Shown here piece after piece: positions 9,553-19,022 of a stretch of DNA of 64,000 bases; position 1 is the stretch's first letter; the number at the start of each line of letters is the position of its first letter. Source of the DNA: Tepidicaulis marinus (GTDB lineage: Bacteria; Pseudomonadota; Alphaproteobacteria; Parvibaculales; Parvibaculaceae); NCBI RefSeq assembly GCF_000739695.1, contig NZ_BBIO01000008.1, positions 62,001-126,000 on the forward strand. The letters run 5' to 3'. The notes beneath the pieces were generated by a model that saw only the letters and a program-made list of their open reading frames with translations, ran no database searches and had not been told where the DNA came from. Made by a program: the position numbers and the translations under genes.

Positions 9553-10623
9553 ATGGAAAGATCGGCGGCATATCCGAATGACAGCGCAGCGCGGCCCTAC
9601 CTCTCTTTGGCGGGTTCCATTGCTGCAGCCTTCGCGCTTGCCGTTTCGCTTCTCGTCCTCGCCGCCGCGCCCGCCAAGGCCGATTATAAATTCTGCAATG
9701 CCACGAGCTATGTGCTCAAAAGCGCCATCGCCTATCAGTCGGACGGCGTTTGGAAAAGCCAGGGCTGGCACCAGATCCTGCCCGGCAATTGCGCGCCGGT
9801 GCTGCGCGGCGAGATTACCGAAGAGATGTATTACGTCTTCGCCCGCTCGATCGCTGCCCATAAAGGCGGCACGAAATATTTCAGCGGCAACGAGCGCTTT
9901 TGCACCGTGCCCGGCGATTTTCTGATCGAGGGACGGGAGACCTGCGTGGCGCGGGGCTATGACGCCCATCACTTCACCAAGGTGGACACGAAGCCGGGCA
10001 AGGACTGGACGACGACGTTTTCCGAGCCGCGCGATTATTCCATCAAGCAGGCAAAGATCGCGGGCATTCAGCGCCTTCTCATCGACAATGAATATAAGCT
10101 GAGCCGCGTGGACGGCTATGACGGGCGCAACACGACGCGCGCCATCATGTCCTTCCAGCGCTCGATCAATGTGAAGCCGGACGGCGATGTGTCGGATGCG
10201 CTTTTCGAGCAGCTCATTGCCGGGGCCGAGCAGAACCAGCGCAAGGCGGGACTCTCCTTCTGCAATCAGACCGAATATCTCGTCTGGGCGGCGGTCGGTT
10301 ATGAAACCGACCGGGGGCCGGAATCGAGCGGCTGGATCCGCGTGGAGCCGGGCGCCTGCGAAAAGGCGATCAAGGGCCAGCTCAAGAAACGCGATTATTT
10401 CACCTACGCGGAAGCGGTGGATGAAAACGGGCTCATTCCCGTCATTGGCGGGCGCGAGCTGATCTGGGGCGGCGATGCGCCGTTCTGCACCAAGCCGACC
10501 CGCTTTCAAATACAGGGCCGCGAGCGCTGCGTGGAGCGCGGGCTCGACACAACAGGGTTCAAGCGCATCGATACGGGCGAAAAGCTGATCTGGCAGGAAA
10601 CGCTGACGGCGCCTGCCCCTTAA
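9553..10623 (+). CDS. Exported protein with two DUF1036 domains and a central peptidoglycan-binding-like segment
   Basis: A 356-residue protein with a signal peptide or anchor at about 15-40 (LAGSIAAAFALAVSLLVLAA). Two related halves follow. The first begins YKFCNATSYVLKSAIAYQ (~45) and ends near ETCVARGYDAHHFTKVDT. The second begins LSFCNQTEYLVWAAVGYE (~235) and ends near ERCVERGLDTTGFKRIDT. Both keep matching Cys residues, consistent with DUF1036. The linker, about 158-225, resembles a peptidoglycan-binding helix bundle (AGIQRLLID...TTRAIMSFQRSINVKPDG). A periplasmic cell-wall-associated role is inferred. It lies 29 bases after argB. No enzymatic motif is visible. Confidence 0.82.
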   Translation: MERSAAYPNDSAARPYLSLAGSIAAAFALAVSLLVLAAAPAKADYKFCNATSYVLKSAIAYQSDGVWKSQGWHQILPGNCAPVLRGEITEEMYYVFARSIAAHKGGTKYFSGNERFCTVPGDFLIEGRETCVARGYDAHHFTKVDTKPGKDWTTTFSEPRDYSIKQAKIAGIQRLLIDNEYKLSRVDGYDGRNTTRAIMSFQRSINVKPDGDVSDALFEQLIAGAEQNQRKAGLSFCNQTEYLVWAAVGYETDRGPESSGWIRVEPGACEKAIKGQLKKRDYFTYAEAVDENGLIPVIGGRELIWGGDAPFCTKPTRFQIQGRERCVERGLDTTGFKRIDTGEKLIWQETLTAPAP

Positions 10624-10691
10624 AGCTTAGGCCTTGCAACGCCCGGCCCGCGCCCCATTTTTCTTTTAAGCCTCGTTGCCCGGAGATTTGA

Positions 10692-11420
10692 GTGAGCGAC
10701 ATGTTGAACGAGCCTGAAAACGTTCTGGAAAACCGGCAAGCGAGCCCGGATTTTTCCCATGTCGATACCTGGATTTTCGATCTCGACAACACGCTCTATC
10801 CCTCGCGCTGCAATCTTTTTGCGCAGGTCGATCAGCGCATGAGCGCCTTCATTGCCGATTATCTGCGGGTCGATCCCGTGGAAGCGCGCCGCATCCAGAA
10901 ACTTTATTATGTCGAGCACGGCACGACCCTGAACGGGCTGATGAAAGAGCACGGGCTGAAGCCGGAAGCTTTTCTCGAATATGTGCATGATATCGACGTT
11001 TCGATGCTGGAGGCCAATAAACGCCTTTCCAAGGCCATCGACCGGCTGAAGGGGCGCAAGCTCGTCCTGACCAATGGCAGCCGCGGCCATGCGCTGAATG
11101 TGACGGGCCAGCTCGGCCTCACGGATCATTTCGACGAGTTTTACGGGATCGAGGCGCTCGGCTATGCGCCCAAGCCCCATGCCGCCGCCTATGACCGGTT
11201 TTTAGAACTGAGCGGCACGGAGCCCCTGCGCGCGGCCATGTTCGAGGATATCGCCCGCAATCTCGAAGTGCCCCACACGCTCGGCATGACGACGGTCTGG
11301 GTGCGCCCGCCGCTTCACCCGGACGCCGCCCGCCATGAAAAGCTTGCCCATGAAGGGGCGGACGGCCCCCATGTCCATCACGTCACCGACACGCTGGAAG
11401 ACTTTCTCGAAACGCTGTGA
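10692..11420 (+). CDS. HAD-family pyrimidine 5'-nucleotidase
   Basis: A 242-residue HAD hydrolase. The catalytic motif I is IFDLDNTLYP (~28-37), motif II is LVLTNGS (~118) and motif IV is MFEDIARNL (~178). The DNTLYP form with the following ~90-residue helical cap is typical of the Sdt1/Phm8-like pyrimidine 5'-nucleotidase subgroup, which dephosphorylates UMP or CMP; the exact substrate is inferred. The start is GTG at 10692 with GGAG seven bases upstream. It lies between the DUF1036 gene and dapD on the same strand. Confidence 0.88.
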   Translation: MSDMLNEPENVLENRQASPDFSHVDTWIFDLDNTLYPSRCNLFAQVDQRMSAFIADYLRVDPVEARRIQKLYYVEHGTTLNGLMKEHGLKPEAFLEYVHDIDVSMLEANKRLSKAIDRLKGRKLVLTNGSRGHALNVTGQLGLTDHFDEFYGIEALGYAPKPHAAAYDRFLELSGTEPLRAAMFEDIARNLEVPHTLGMTTVWVRPPLHPDAARHEKLAHEGADGPHVHHVTDTLEDFLETL

Positions 11421-11521
11421 GGCCCGCTCTCCCGCGCCGCCCGCCGCCCCTCCTTTGTTGACAGATCGGGGCAGGCCGCTATCTTGCCCGCCGATCCCCA
11501 TGCCGAGCAAAGGACATCTTC

Positions 11522-12364
11522 ATGAGCGCCGACCTTAAATCCGTCATCGAAGAGGCTTTCGAAGCCCGCGACACGATTTCGACCTCCACGCAAGGCGAGG
11601 TGCGCGAGGCGGTGGAAGAAGCGCTCAATCTGCTCGACAAGGGCGAGGCGCGCGTTGCGGAAAAATCCGGCAAGGACTGGACCGTCAATCAGTGGCTGAA
11701 AAAGGCTGTGCTGCTCTCCTTCCGCCTCAACGCGATGGAGCCCATCAAGGGCGGGCCCGGCGAAAACACCACCTGGTGGGACAAAGTGCCGTCCAAATTC
11801 GAAGGCTGGGGCGCCAATCAGTTCACGGCCGCCGGTTTCCGCGCCGTGCCGAACTGCGTGGTGCGCCGCTCGGCCTATATCGCGCCGGGCGTCGTTCTGA
11901 TGCCCTCCTTCGTCAATCTCGGCGCTTATGTGGATGAAGGCACGATGGTCGACACCTGGGCGACGGTCGGCTCCTGCGCGCAGATCGGCAAGCATGTGCA
12001 TATTTCCGGCGGCGCGGGCATTGGCGGCGTTCTGGAGCCGCTGCAAGCCGGCCCTGTGATCATCGAAGACAATTGCTTCATCGGCGCGCGTTCGGAAGTG
12101 GCCGAAGGCGTGGTGGTGCGCGAGGGTTCGGTGCTTTCCATGGGCGTTTTCATCACCGCCTCGACGAAAATCATCAACCGCGAGACGGGCGAAGTGCATA
12201 TGGGCGAAGTGCCGCCCTTCTCCGTCGTGGTGCCGGGCTCGCTGCCGGGCAAACCGCTTCCCGACGGCACGCCGGGCCCGAGCCTTTATTGCGCCGTCAT
12301 CGTGAAAACGGTGGACGAGAAAACCCGCGCCAAAACCTCACCGAACGAGCTTTTGCGCGACTGA
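11522..12364 (+). CDS. dapD: 2,3,4,5-tetrahydropyridine-2,6-dicarboxylate N-succinyltransferase
   Basis: A 280-residue acyltransferase that adds succinyl from succinyl-CoA to tetrahydrodipicolinate in lysine and diaminopimelate synthesis. The N-terminal helical domain is followed by the left-handed beta-helix built from hexapeptide repeats, visible as [24 protein letters not shown] and later [11 protein letters not shown] and [22 protein letters not shown] at 11522 follows AAAGGA. The downstream pathway gene dapE lies 220 bases further on, separated by a palindromic repeat. Confidence 0.96.
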   Translation: MSADLKSVIEEAFEARDTISTSTQGEVREAVEEALNLLDKGEARVAEKSGKDWTVNQWLKKAVLLSFRLNAMEPIKGGPGENTTWWDKVPSKFEGWGANQFTAAGFRAVPNCVVRRSAYIAPGVVLMPSFVNLGAYVDEGTMVDTWATVGSCAQIGKHVHISGGAGIGGVLEPLQAGPVIIEDNCFIGARSEVAEGVVVREGSVLSMGVFITASTKIINRETGEVHMGEVPPFSVVVPGSLPGKPLPDGTPGPSLYCAVIVKTVDEKTRAKTSPNELLRD

Positions 12365-12430
12365 GGCACTAGAAACGTATCGGGGGCGCGCGCCGTTCCC
12401 ATCCGGTACAAAGCCGCATCACATTCGGCT

Positions 12431-12514
12431 GTCATCCCGGCCCCCGTGCCGGGATCCACAAAAGCCTTTGGGCGCTGAAAGACCTCATGGACCCCGGGTC
12501 AAGCCCGGGGTGAC
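12431..12514. repeat. Composite intergenic palindrome, copy A
   Basis: Two hairpins in tandem. The first is GTCATCCCGG...CCGGGATCCA and the second is TGGACCCCGGG...CCCGGGGTGAC, about 25 bases apart. The outer ends are mutually complementary (GTCA...TGAC), so the whole element can also fold as one long cruciform. Related copies occur near 15.25, 20.4 and 25.0 kb. Confidence 0.8.
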
Positions 12515-12583
12515 GCCTTTCATTCGCCGCCCCACCCAAAGCCTGAATTGACGCCCCGCCCGCCACCGGCTACATCCGAGGGC

Positions 12584-13762
12584 ATGGCACAGGCATCTTC
12601 CCCCTCGCAGCTCCTCGATCCGGTCGCTTTTGCCGCCGAACTGATCCGCTGCCCCTCCGTCACCCCTGAAGAAGGCGGCGCGCTCGATCTTTTGCAGGCG
12701 CGCCTTGAGGCGCTGGGCTTTACCTGCACGCGCCTGCCCTTTTCCGAGGAGGGGACGCCGGATGTGGACAATCTTTATGCCCGCATCGGTACGGAAGGCC
12801 CGAACTTCTGTTTTGCTGGGCACACGGATGTGGTGCCGGTCGGCGATGAAGCGGCCTGGAGCGCCGATCCCTTCGGCGGGGAAATCAAAGACGGCGTGCT
12901 TTTCGGGCGCGGGGCAACGGATATGAAAAGCGCGATTGCCGCTTTTGCCGCCGCTGCCGCGCGCGTTTTAAAAGAGGGCGCGCCCAAAGGCTCGATCTCT
13001 TTTCTCATCACCGGCGATGAAGAAGGCCCCGCCGTCAATGGCACGCAGAAGATGCTGGACTGGTGCGCGGCCCATGGCGAGGTGATTGACGACTGCCTCG
13101 TCGGCGAGCCGACGAACCCGCGCGCCCTTGGCGATATGATCAAGATCGGCCGGCGCGGCTCGGTCAATGGCTGGCTCACCGCTTACGGCGCGCAGGGCCA
13201 TGTCGCTTACCCGCACCTTGCCGACAATCCCGTGCCGCGCATGGCGGCAATGCTTTCGGCGCTGGCCGCCCTCAAGCTCGATGAAGGCACCGAGCATTTC
13301 CAGCCCTCCAATCTGGAAATCACCACGGTCGATGTCGGCAACACCGCGACCAACGTTATTCCGGCGGAAGTGCGCGCCCATTTCAATATCCGCTTCAACG
13401 ATCTGCAAACCGCAGAAGGACTTGAAGTGCTGGTGCGCGGCGTCCTCGACAAAGTGTGCGATGAGATGGGCGGCAGCTACGATCTTCTCTTCAAGAAAAG
13501 CGGCGATGCATTCCTCACCGCGCCGGGCCGCCTTTCCGATATCGTTGCCGGCGCCGTTGAAAAAGTGACGGGCCGGGTACCTGAGCTTTCCACCTCCGGC
13601 GGCACGTCGGATGCGCGGTTTATCAAGAACCATGCGCGGGTCATCGAATTCGGCCTTGTCAGCCAGAGTATGCACAAAGTGGACGAGCACATTGCGGTCA
13701 AGGATATCGAGCAGCTGACCGATATTTACGAAGCGGTGCTGCGCAGCTATTTCGGAACCTGA
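12584..13762 (+). CDS. dapE: Succinyl-diaminopimelate desuccinylase
   Basis: A 392-residue M20-family metallohydrolase that removes succinate from N-succinyl-LL-diaminopimelate, giving LL-DAP for lysine and peptidoglycan. Metal-site landmarks are [22 protein letters not shown], the catalytic [12 protein letters not shown] and VGEPTN. The dimerisation domain and the C-terminal [12 protein letters not shown] region are present. ATG at 12584 is preferred over a start 36 bases upstream because CGAGG precedes it and the longer form adds only Pro-rich sequence. The next gene begins three bases after its stop. Confidence 0.96.
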   Translation: MAQASSPSQLLDPVAFAAELIRCPSVTPEEGGALDLLQARLEALGFTCTRLPFSEEGTPDVDNLYARIGTEGPNFCFAGHTDVVPVGDEAAWSADPFGGEIKDGVLFGRGATDMKSAIAAFAAAAARVLKEGAPKGSISFLITGDEEGPAVNGTQKMLDWCAAHGEVIDDCLVGEPTNPRALGDMIKIGRRGSVNGWLTAYGAQGHVAYPHLADNPVPRMAAMLSALAALKLDEGTEHFQPSNLEITTVDVGNTATNVIPAEVRAHFNIRFNDLQTAEGLEVLVRGVLDKVCDEMGGSYDLLFKKSGDAFLTAPGRLSDIVAGAVEKVTGRVPELSTSGGTSDARFIKNHARVIEFGLVSQSMHKVDEHIAVKDIEQLTDIYEAVLRSYFGT

Positions 13763-13765
13763 CCC

Positions 13766-14353
13766 ATGCCGAGCCTCGATGAAATATTGCAAGCGCTGCG
13801 CGGTGCCATCGGCATTGCCCTTGGCGATGAAAACGCCATGCGCCATTTCGAGGTCAGCACGGAAGCCTTTTTCCGCTCCTTCTTCGCATTCATCCCCGCC
13901 CTGCCCTTCTATCTGCTGATCACCACGGCGGAATGGCGCATCATTTCAGAAACGCCGGACGTGACACTAACGCTCGACAAAAGCGGCTTTCTCGCCGTCA
14001 AACTTTTAAGCGCGGCGCTTTCCTGGATCGTCTTTCCGGTGGTTCTCGGCATTCTCGCGCGGCCCCTGCGCATCACGCGCAGCTATGCCCAATACATCAT
14101 CGCTTATAATTGGGCGAGCCTGCCGGTGCTGGCAGCGGCGTCCTTTCCCTTCGTTCTTTACAGTATCGGCATGCTGCCGAAAGAAGGGGTGAGCTTCATC
14201 TATCTTTTCCTCTTGCTCGGCATTCTCTGGTACCGCTGGAAAATCGCGCTGGCCGCCCTTGGCGCGGGAGCGGGACTTGCGGCCGGTGTCGTTGTGCTTG
14301 ATATCGGGACCGAAATCATGGTCGAGTTCGCCACAGGCGCGGCGTTCTTTTAA
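13766..14353 (+). CDS. Conserved-looking integral membrane protein of unknown function
   Basis: A 195-residue protein with roughly five hydrophobic segments: about 38-55, 75-95, 108-130, 140-160 and 165-185. The N-terminal 35 residues are soluble. I do not recognise a named family with confidence; the general layout resembles Yip1-like or other small alphaproteobacterial membrane proteins. It begins three bases after dapE and is followed by murI after 35 bases, so it is probably cotranscribed with cell-wall precursor genes. No catalytic motif is visible. Confidence 0.75.
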   Translation: MPSLDEILQALRGAIGIALGDENAMRHFEVSTEAFFRSFFAFIPALPFYLLITTAEWRIISETPDVTLTLDKSGFLAVKLLSAALSWIVFPVVLGILARPLRITRSYAQYIIAYNWASLPVLAAASFPFVLYSIGMLPKEGVSFIYLFLLLGILWYRWKIALAALGAGAGLAAGVVVLDIGTEIMVEFATGAAFF

Positions 14354-14388
14354 GGCTTTCTTTTAAGGCTTCCTGGGGGAGAGGCGTA

Positions 14389-15225
14389 ATGAGCGATAAC
14401 AGGCCGATCGGCGTCTTCGATTCAGGCATGGGCGGGCTCACCGTCCTCAAAGCCTTGCGCGCGGCGCTGCCCGGCGAAGACCTCGTCTATCTGGGCGACA
14501 CGGCCCGCCTTCCCTATGGCACCAAAAGCCCGGAGACCGTGCGCGCCTATGCGCTGCAAGCCGTGCAACTTCTCATGAGCCATGATGTGAAGCTCGTCGT
14601 TATCGCCTGCAACACCGCCTCCTCCGTCGCGCTTGGTCCTCTCTCCGACGCGCTCCGCCCCCTCCCCGTCATCGGCGTGGTGGAACCCGGCGCTGAAGCT
14701 GGCTGCTCCGCGACGAAGAACGGGCATATCGCCGTCATCGCCACGGAAAGCACCGTCAAAGGCGGGGCTTATGAGCGCGCCATCCATGCGCTGAACGCGG
14801 ACGCGCAAGTCACACAGCTTGCCTGCCCGCTTTTCGTCGCGCTGGCAGAGGAAGGCTGGACGGAAGGCGAGGTCACCGAAGGCGCGGTAAAACGCTATCT
14901 CCTGCCGCTTTTCCCCGACGGCGGTGAAGTGCCCGACACGCTGGTGCTCGGCTGCACGCATTTTCCCGTTCTCGCCCCGGCCATCGGCCAGGTGCTGGGC
15001 GATAAAGTGACGCTGGTCGATTCGGCGGCCACTACCGCGCGCGCCGTTGCCTTAACGCTCAAGGACAAAGATATTGCCCATGCGCCGGCGGATGAGAAAA
15101 GCATTGTGCGCTTCATGGCAACGGATTCGCCCGAGCGCTTTGCCAGGGTGGGCAGCGTCTTTTTCGGAGAGGCGATCGAGCCGGAAAATGTCGAGCTGGT
15201 GGATTTGAAACCGGCACCCGCCTAA
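14389..15225 (+). CDS. murI: Glutamate racemase
   Basis: A 278-residue cofactor-independent racemase making D-glutamate for peptidoglycan. It shows the substrate loop GVFDSGMGGLTVL (~8-20), GDTARLPYG, the first catalytic Cys in VIACNTASS (~69) and the second in LGCTHFPVL (~187). ATG at 14389 follows GGGGGAGAGG. It closes a plus-strand stretch devoted to diaminopimelate and D-Glu supply, and a composite palindrome lies immediately downstream. Confidence 0.96.
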   Translation: MSDNRPIGVFDSGMGGLTVLKALRAALPGEDLVYLGDTARLPYGTKSPETVRAYALQAVQLLMSHDVKLVVIACNTASSVALGPLSDALRPLPVIGVVEPGAEAGCSATKNGHIAVIATESTVKGGAYERAIHALNADAQVTQLACPLFVALAEEGWTEGEVTEGAVKRYLLPLFPDGGEVPDTLVLGCTHFPVLAPAIGQVLGDKVTLVDSAATTARAVALTLKDKDIAHAPADEKSIVRFMATDSPERFARVGSVFFGEAIEPENVELVDLKPAPA

Positions 15226-15245
15226 GCCGCCTGCTCCCCCTTGCT

Positions 15246-15338
15246 GTCATGGCCCGGCTTGTCCGGGCCATCCACGGAGGCTTACCTCAGCCTTTGTTTT
15301 TGCCGCTTATGGATGCCCCGCATAAAGCGGGGCATGAC
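15246..15338. repeat. Composite intergenic palindrome, copy B
   Basis: Hairpin one is GTCATGGCCCGG...CCGGGCCATCCA. Hairpin two is TGGATGCCCCG...CGGGGCATGAC, with about 35 bases between them. The layout matches copy A: the ends are conserved while the stem sequences differ with compensating changes. It lies between the convergent murI and truA. Confidence 0.8.
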
Positions 15339-15368
15339 GACGGGGAAACACGAAAAGGCAAAGAGCCT

Positions 15369-16109
15369 CTATTCGTAATCGACCTGAAAAAGATAAAGCC
15401 CTTGCGGCGGGGCGACGGGCCCGCAGGCGGCCCGGTCTGCCGCTTCCAGCGCCCGGCGCATATCCGCCGCGCTCCAACGCCCCTCGCCCACCTGTTTCAG
15501 CGAGCCGACAATGGAGCGGACCTGATTGTGGAGGAAGGAACGCGCGCGGCAGACGATCTCGATTTCCTCTCCGTAGCGGGAGACCGACACCTCGTCCATG
15601 GTTTTGACCGGCGATTTCGCCTGGCAATGGGCGGAGCGGAAGGTCGTAAAATCATGTTTGCCGATGAGCACCTGCCCCGCCTCATGCATGGCGCCCGCAT
15701 CGAGCGGGGCATGGACGAGCCAGGCGCGGTCTTTATCCACGGTCAAGGGCGCGCGGCGGTTGATGATGCGGTAGCTGTAATGCCGCCGCCTTGCGGAAAA
15801 GCGGGCATCGAAATCCTCGCCGACTTTTTCCGCAGCAAGCACCGCCACCGCATGGGGCTTCAGGTGAAAGTTCACCGCATCGCGCAGCTTGTCCGGGGGC
15901 GCCTCTTTTTCAAGATCGATATGGGCGACCTGTCCCAGCGCATGGACACCTGAATCCGTGCGACCCGCGCCGAAGACCGTGACTTTTTCTCCGCAAAACC
16001 CTTCGATGGCCGCGCTCAGCGCATCCTGCACGGCGCGCCGGTCCGCCTGGGACTGCCAACCGTTAAAATGCGTGCCGTCATATTCGATGGTGAGCTTGTA
16101 GCGGGGCAT
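15369..16109 (-). CDS. truA: tRNA pseudouridine(38-40) synthase
   Basis: A 246-residue enzyme that converts uridines 38-40 of the anticodon arm to pseudouridine. The start [18 protein letters not shown] is typical, and the catalytic Asp lies in [18 protein letters not shown] (~48-65). Later [13 protein letters not shown] matches the RNA-binding region. Its ATG overlaps the fmt stop by TGATG at 16109, giving tight coupling downstream of def-fmt... the order on this strand is def, fmt, truA. Confidence 0.96.
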   Translation of the reverse strand: MPRYKLTIEYDGTHFNGWQSQADRRAVQDALSAAIEGFCGEKVTVFGAGRTDSGVHALGQVAHIDLEKEAPPDKLRDAVNFHLKPHAVAVLAAEKVGEDFDARFSARRRHYSYRIINRRAPLTVDKDRAWLVHAPLDAGAMHEAGQVLIGKHDFTTFRSAHCQAKSPVKTMDEVSVSRYGEEIEIVCRARSFLHNQVRSIVGSLKQVGEGRWSAADMRRALEAADRAACGPVAPPQGLYLFQVDYE

Positions 16110-17053
16110 CAGGCGAGCCTTTCGCCTTTTTGCAGGGGAAAGCCGCGCAGAAACTCTTCCGCGCTCACCGCGCCCTTGCCCGCCCGCTGCACCTCAAGGA
16201 GCTGCAATGCGCCCTCGCCGCAGGCGATGGTGAGCCCCTCCAGCACCGTGCCGGGCGCACCCTTGCCGCTACTTAGGTCTTCCACGGGCCGGGCTTTCAA
16301 AACTTTCACCCGCTCGCTCTTGCCCTTGCGGGCCATCTCGAAAAAGGCGCCGGGGAAAGGCGTCAGGCCCCTGATATGCGCATCGAGTTCGCGGGCCGGG
16401 CGCTGCCAATCGATCCGCGCCTCGGCTTTTTCGATCTTATGGGCATAGGTCACGCCTTCTTCTGCCTGGGGCGTGGCTTCCAGCGTGCCGCGCGAAAGAG
16501 CGGCAAGGGCGCGCACCATCAAATCGGCGCCCCGGCGGGAAAGTTCGTCATGAAGGCTGCCCGCCGTGTCTTCCGGCCCGATGGGCACATGTTCGGCCAG
16601 CAGCACGGGGCCCGTGTCGAGCCCTGCCTCCATTTGCATGACCATGACGCCGGTTTCCGCATCCCCCGCCATGATGGCGCGCTGGATGGGCGCGGCGCCC
16701 CGCCAGCGGGGCAGCAATGAGGCATGAAGATTGAGACAGCCGAGGCGCGGGGCCTCCAGCACCGCCTGCGGCAGAATGAGCCCATAGGCGACGACCACCG
16801 CCACATCGAGATCAAGCGCGGCAAACGCCTCCTGCTCGGCCGCGTCTTTCAGGGAACGGGGCGTGCGCACCTCAATGTCGTTTTCCTCGGCGAATTGATG
16901 GACCGGGGATTTCTTTTCTTCCATGCCCCGGCCCGCTTTCCTCGGCGGCTGGGAATAGACGGCCACGACCTCATGGCCGGCGGCCAGAAGCTCGCCCAGC
17001 ACCGGGACGGAAAAATCGGGTGTGCCCATAAAGGCGATACGAAGTGCGCTCAT
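16109..17053 (-). CDS. fmt: Methionyl-tRNA formyltransferase
   Basis: A 314-residue enzyme that formylates initiator Met-tRNA using 10-formyl-tetrahydrofolate. It begins [16 protein letters not shown], with the formyl-folate site [19 protein letters not shown] near 108-126 and the later [13 protein letters not shown] region that joins the C-terminal tRNA-binding domain. It sits between def upstream and truA downstream, the usual alphaproteobacterial arrangement that links formylation with deformylation. Confidence 0.97.
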   Translation of the reverse strand: MSALRIAFMGTPDFSVPVLGELLAAGHEVVAVYSQPPRKAGRGMEEKKSPVHQFAEENDIEVRTPRSLKDAAEQEAFAALDLDVAVVVAYGLILPQAVLEAPRLGCLNLHASLLPRWRGAAPIQRAIMAGDAETGVMVMQMEAGLDTGPVLLAEHVPIGPEDTAGSLHDELSRRGADLMVRALAALSRGTLEATPQAEEGVTYAHKIEKAEARIDWQRPARELDAHIRGLTPFPGAFFEMARKGKSERVKVLKARPVEDLSSGKGAPGTVLEGLTIACGEGALQLLEVQRAGKGAVSAEEFLRGFPLQKGERLA

Positions 17054-17117
17054 GAAAGGTGAGTAGCGCGGGCGGGGCCTCTCCGCAAGCCTGCGCCCCG
17101 CAAAGCACCGGGCGAGC

Positions 17118-17636
17118 TCAAGCCAGTTCCTGATGGCGCTTCAGTTTCTGGACCTTCTTGATGGCCCGGTCGCGCTTAAGGCGGGAGAGGTAATCGATGA
17201 ACAGCACCCCTTCCAGATGGTCCATCTCATGCTGGATGCAGGTGGCAAGCAGCCCGTCGCATTCCAGCACCTGTTCCTTGCCCTCGTAATCGAGGAATTT
17301 CACGGTCGCCTCGGCGGGCCGCTCCACTTCCTCGTAATAGTCGGGCACGGAAAGGCAGCCTTCCTCGTAAACGGCTTTATCGTCCGAGCGCCAGGTAATC
17401 TCAGGATTGACGAAATAGCGCGGCTGCGGCTCTTCATCCTCGCGGGCAAGGTCCATGACGATGACGCGCACAGGCTCGCCCACCTGAATGGCGGCAAGGC
17501 CGATGCCGGGCGCGGCATACATGGTCTCCAGCATATCGTCCATCAGCGCGCGCAAGGCGTCATCCACCTTCTCCACAGGCTTGGAGACCTGCTTCAGGCG
17601 GGGGTCGGGCGCGGTGATGATTTCTCTGATGGCCAT
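17118..17636 (-). CDS. def: Peptide deformylase
   Basis: A 172-residue metalloenzyme that removes the N-formyl group from new proteins. All three motifs are intact: [10 protein letters not shown] (~44), EGCLSVP with the metal-binding Cys (~92), and QHEMDHLEG with two metal-binding His (~135). ATG at 17636 gives the conserved start [14 protein letters not shown]; a longer reading would add 22 residues without family support. The ribosome site is weak. Transcription continues to fmt, 64 bases downstream. Confidence 0.96.
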   Translation of the reverse strand: MAIREIITAPDPRLKQVSKPVEKVDDALRALMDDMLETMYAAPGIGLAAIQVGEPVRVIVMDLAREDEEPQPRYFVNPEITWRSDDKAVYEEGCLSVPDYYEEVERPAEATVKFLDYEGKEQVLECDGLLATCIQHEMDHLEGVLFIDYLSRLKRDRAIKKVQKLKRHQELA

Positions 17637-17833
17637 AGGGGTGAAATAATCGCCCCGCCCCGCCCCGTCAAGCGCGCGCCCAACGCGCATATCAGCGCCC
17701 ATAAAGGTTAACTCCCTTTATTCCTTGAGGTTTTGCCGGTTTGCACAGCTTTTTGCTGGGAAGTGTCCCGGCATATCAGCAGAGGCGCGGGCCGGGCGGA
17801 ATCATGTATAGTCGGCGGAAATTCGAGGTATTC

Positions 17834-19000
17834 ATGGATTTTTCCAGCCCAGACATGCTGCCCACTTTGCTGACCGCCTTTGGCGCGGTGCTTCTGGCCG
17901 TGCTGGCCGGGTTCTTTGCCGCGCGCTTTTTCGGCAAAGGCGGCAATGAAGAAGGAGCGGCGCTCAAAGCGCTGATGGAAGCCGAGCTGACCCGCCTTGC
18001 CCAGGCCCAGTCGGAGCTGACCGGCCGCTTGCAAAGCCTTGCCGAAGGCCAGCACGCGACGCAGGAAAGCCTGACCCGCACGCTGAACGAGCGGCTCGAC
18101 CTTGTCAGCCAGCGCATGGGCCAGAGCCTCACCGATTCCAGCCAGAAGACGCAGGAAAGCCTCGGCCAGCTGCAGGAGCGCCTGGCATTGATCGACCAGG
18201 CGCAGAAAAACCTCAACGAGCTTTCCACCCAGGTCGTGGGCCTTCAGGACATTCTGGCGAACAAGCAGGCGCGCGGGGCTTTCGGGGAAATTCAGCTCAA
18301 CGATATTATCGTCAATGCGCTGCCCCCCAATGCCTATGCCTTTCAAACGACGCTGCGCTCGGGCGTGCGGGCGGACTGTCTCCTGCATTTGCCGAACCCG
18401 CCCGGCTCCATCGTCATCGATGCGAAATTCCCGCTCGACGGCTACCGGGCGATCCGCAATGCGAGCGACCCCCATGCGCAAAAGCCGGCCGCTGCGCAGT
18501 TCAAGCGCGATGTGCTCAAACACGTCAAAGACATTGCCGAGAAATATATCGTGCCGGGCGAGACGGCGGATTCCGCGCTGATGTTCATGCCCTCCGAAGC
18601 GGTTTATGCCGAGCTTCATGCCAGCTTTCCCGATGTGGTGGAACAGAGCTTCAGGCAAAAAGTCTGGATCGTCTCCCCCACCACGCTGATGGCAACGCTC
18701 AACACCGTGCGCGCCGTGCTGAAAGACGCGGAGATGCGCGAGCATGCCCATATCATCCAGCACGAGGTGGCCAAGATGCTGAAAGATGTCGAGCGGCTGG
18801 ACAGCCGTGTCGACAATCTGAAAAAGCATTTCACTCAAGCCGAAAAAGATATCAAGGATATCGAAACCTCGACGGCGAAGATCGTGCGCAAGGGCGAGCA
18901 AATCGCCGAGGTCGAGCTGGAAGACGCCAAACGCGACGCGCTGGAAGAAGCGCGCCCGCAAGGCACAAGCAGCCAGAGGGATCTTCTGGCCGGGGAATAA
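17834..19000 (+). CDS. rmuC: DNA recombination protein RmuC
   Basis: A 388-residue RmuC-family protein. An N-terminal membrane-spanning segment (LLTAFGAVLLAVLAGFFAARF, within ~10-30) is followed by a long coiled coil to about residue 140 and then the nuclease-like core with QLNDIIVNALPPNAY, IVIDAKFPLDGY and MFMPSEAVYAEL. RmuC limits DNA inversions in E. coli and is predicted to be a restriction-like nuclease; its precise activity is unsettled. ATG at 17834 follows GAGG and starts the hydrophobic segment properly. It is divergent from def across ~200 bases that hold no gene. Confidence 0.93.
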   Translation: MDFSSPDMLPTLLTAFGAVLLAVLAGFFAARFFGKGGNEEGAALKALMEAELTRLAQAQSELTGRLQSLAEGQHATQESLTRTLNERLDLVSQRMGQSLTDSSQKTQESLGQLQERLALIDQAQKNLNELSTQVVGLQDILANKQARGAFGEIQLNDIIVNALPPNAYAFQTTLRSGVRADCLLHLPNPPGSIVIDAKFPLDGYRAIRNASDPHAQKPAAAQFKRDVLKHVKDIAEKYIVPGETADSALMFMPSEAVYAELHASFPDVVEQSFRQKVWIVSPTTLMATLNTVRAVLKDAEMREHAHIIQHEVAKMLKDVERLDSRVDNLKKHFTQAEKDIKDIETSTAKIVRKGEQIAEVELEDAKRDALEEARPQGTSSQRDLLAGE

Positions 19001-19022
19001 CCAACATCATGCGGGGGGCTTG

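Noticed and set aside
12365-12583. CRISPR-like repeats in the dapD-dapE gap
   Set aside because: There are only two hairpins with unlike stems and no regular spacers. They are a palindromic repeat element.
14389-15225. Aspartate racemase instead of glutamate racemase
   Set aside because: The GVFDSGMGGLTVL and GCTHFPVL motifs with two Cys, and the location next to dap genes, fit MurI better.
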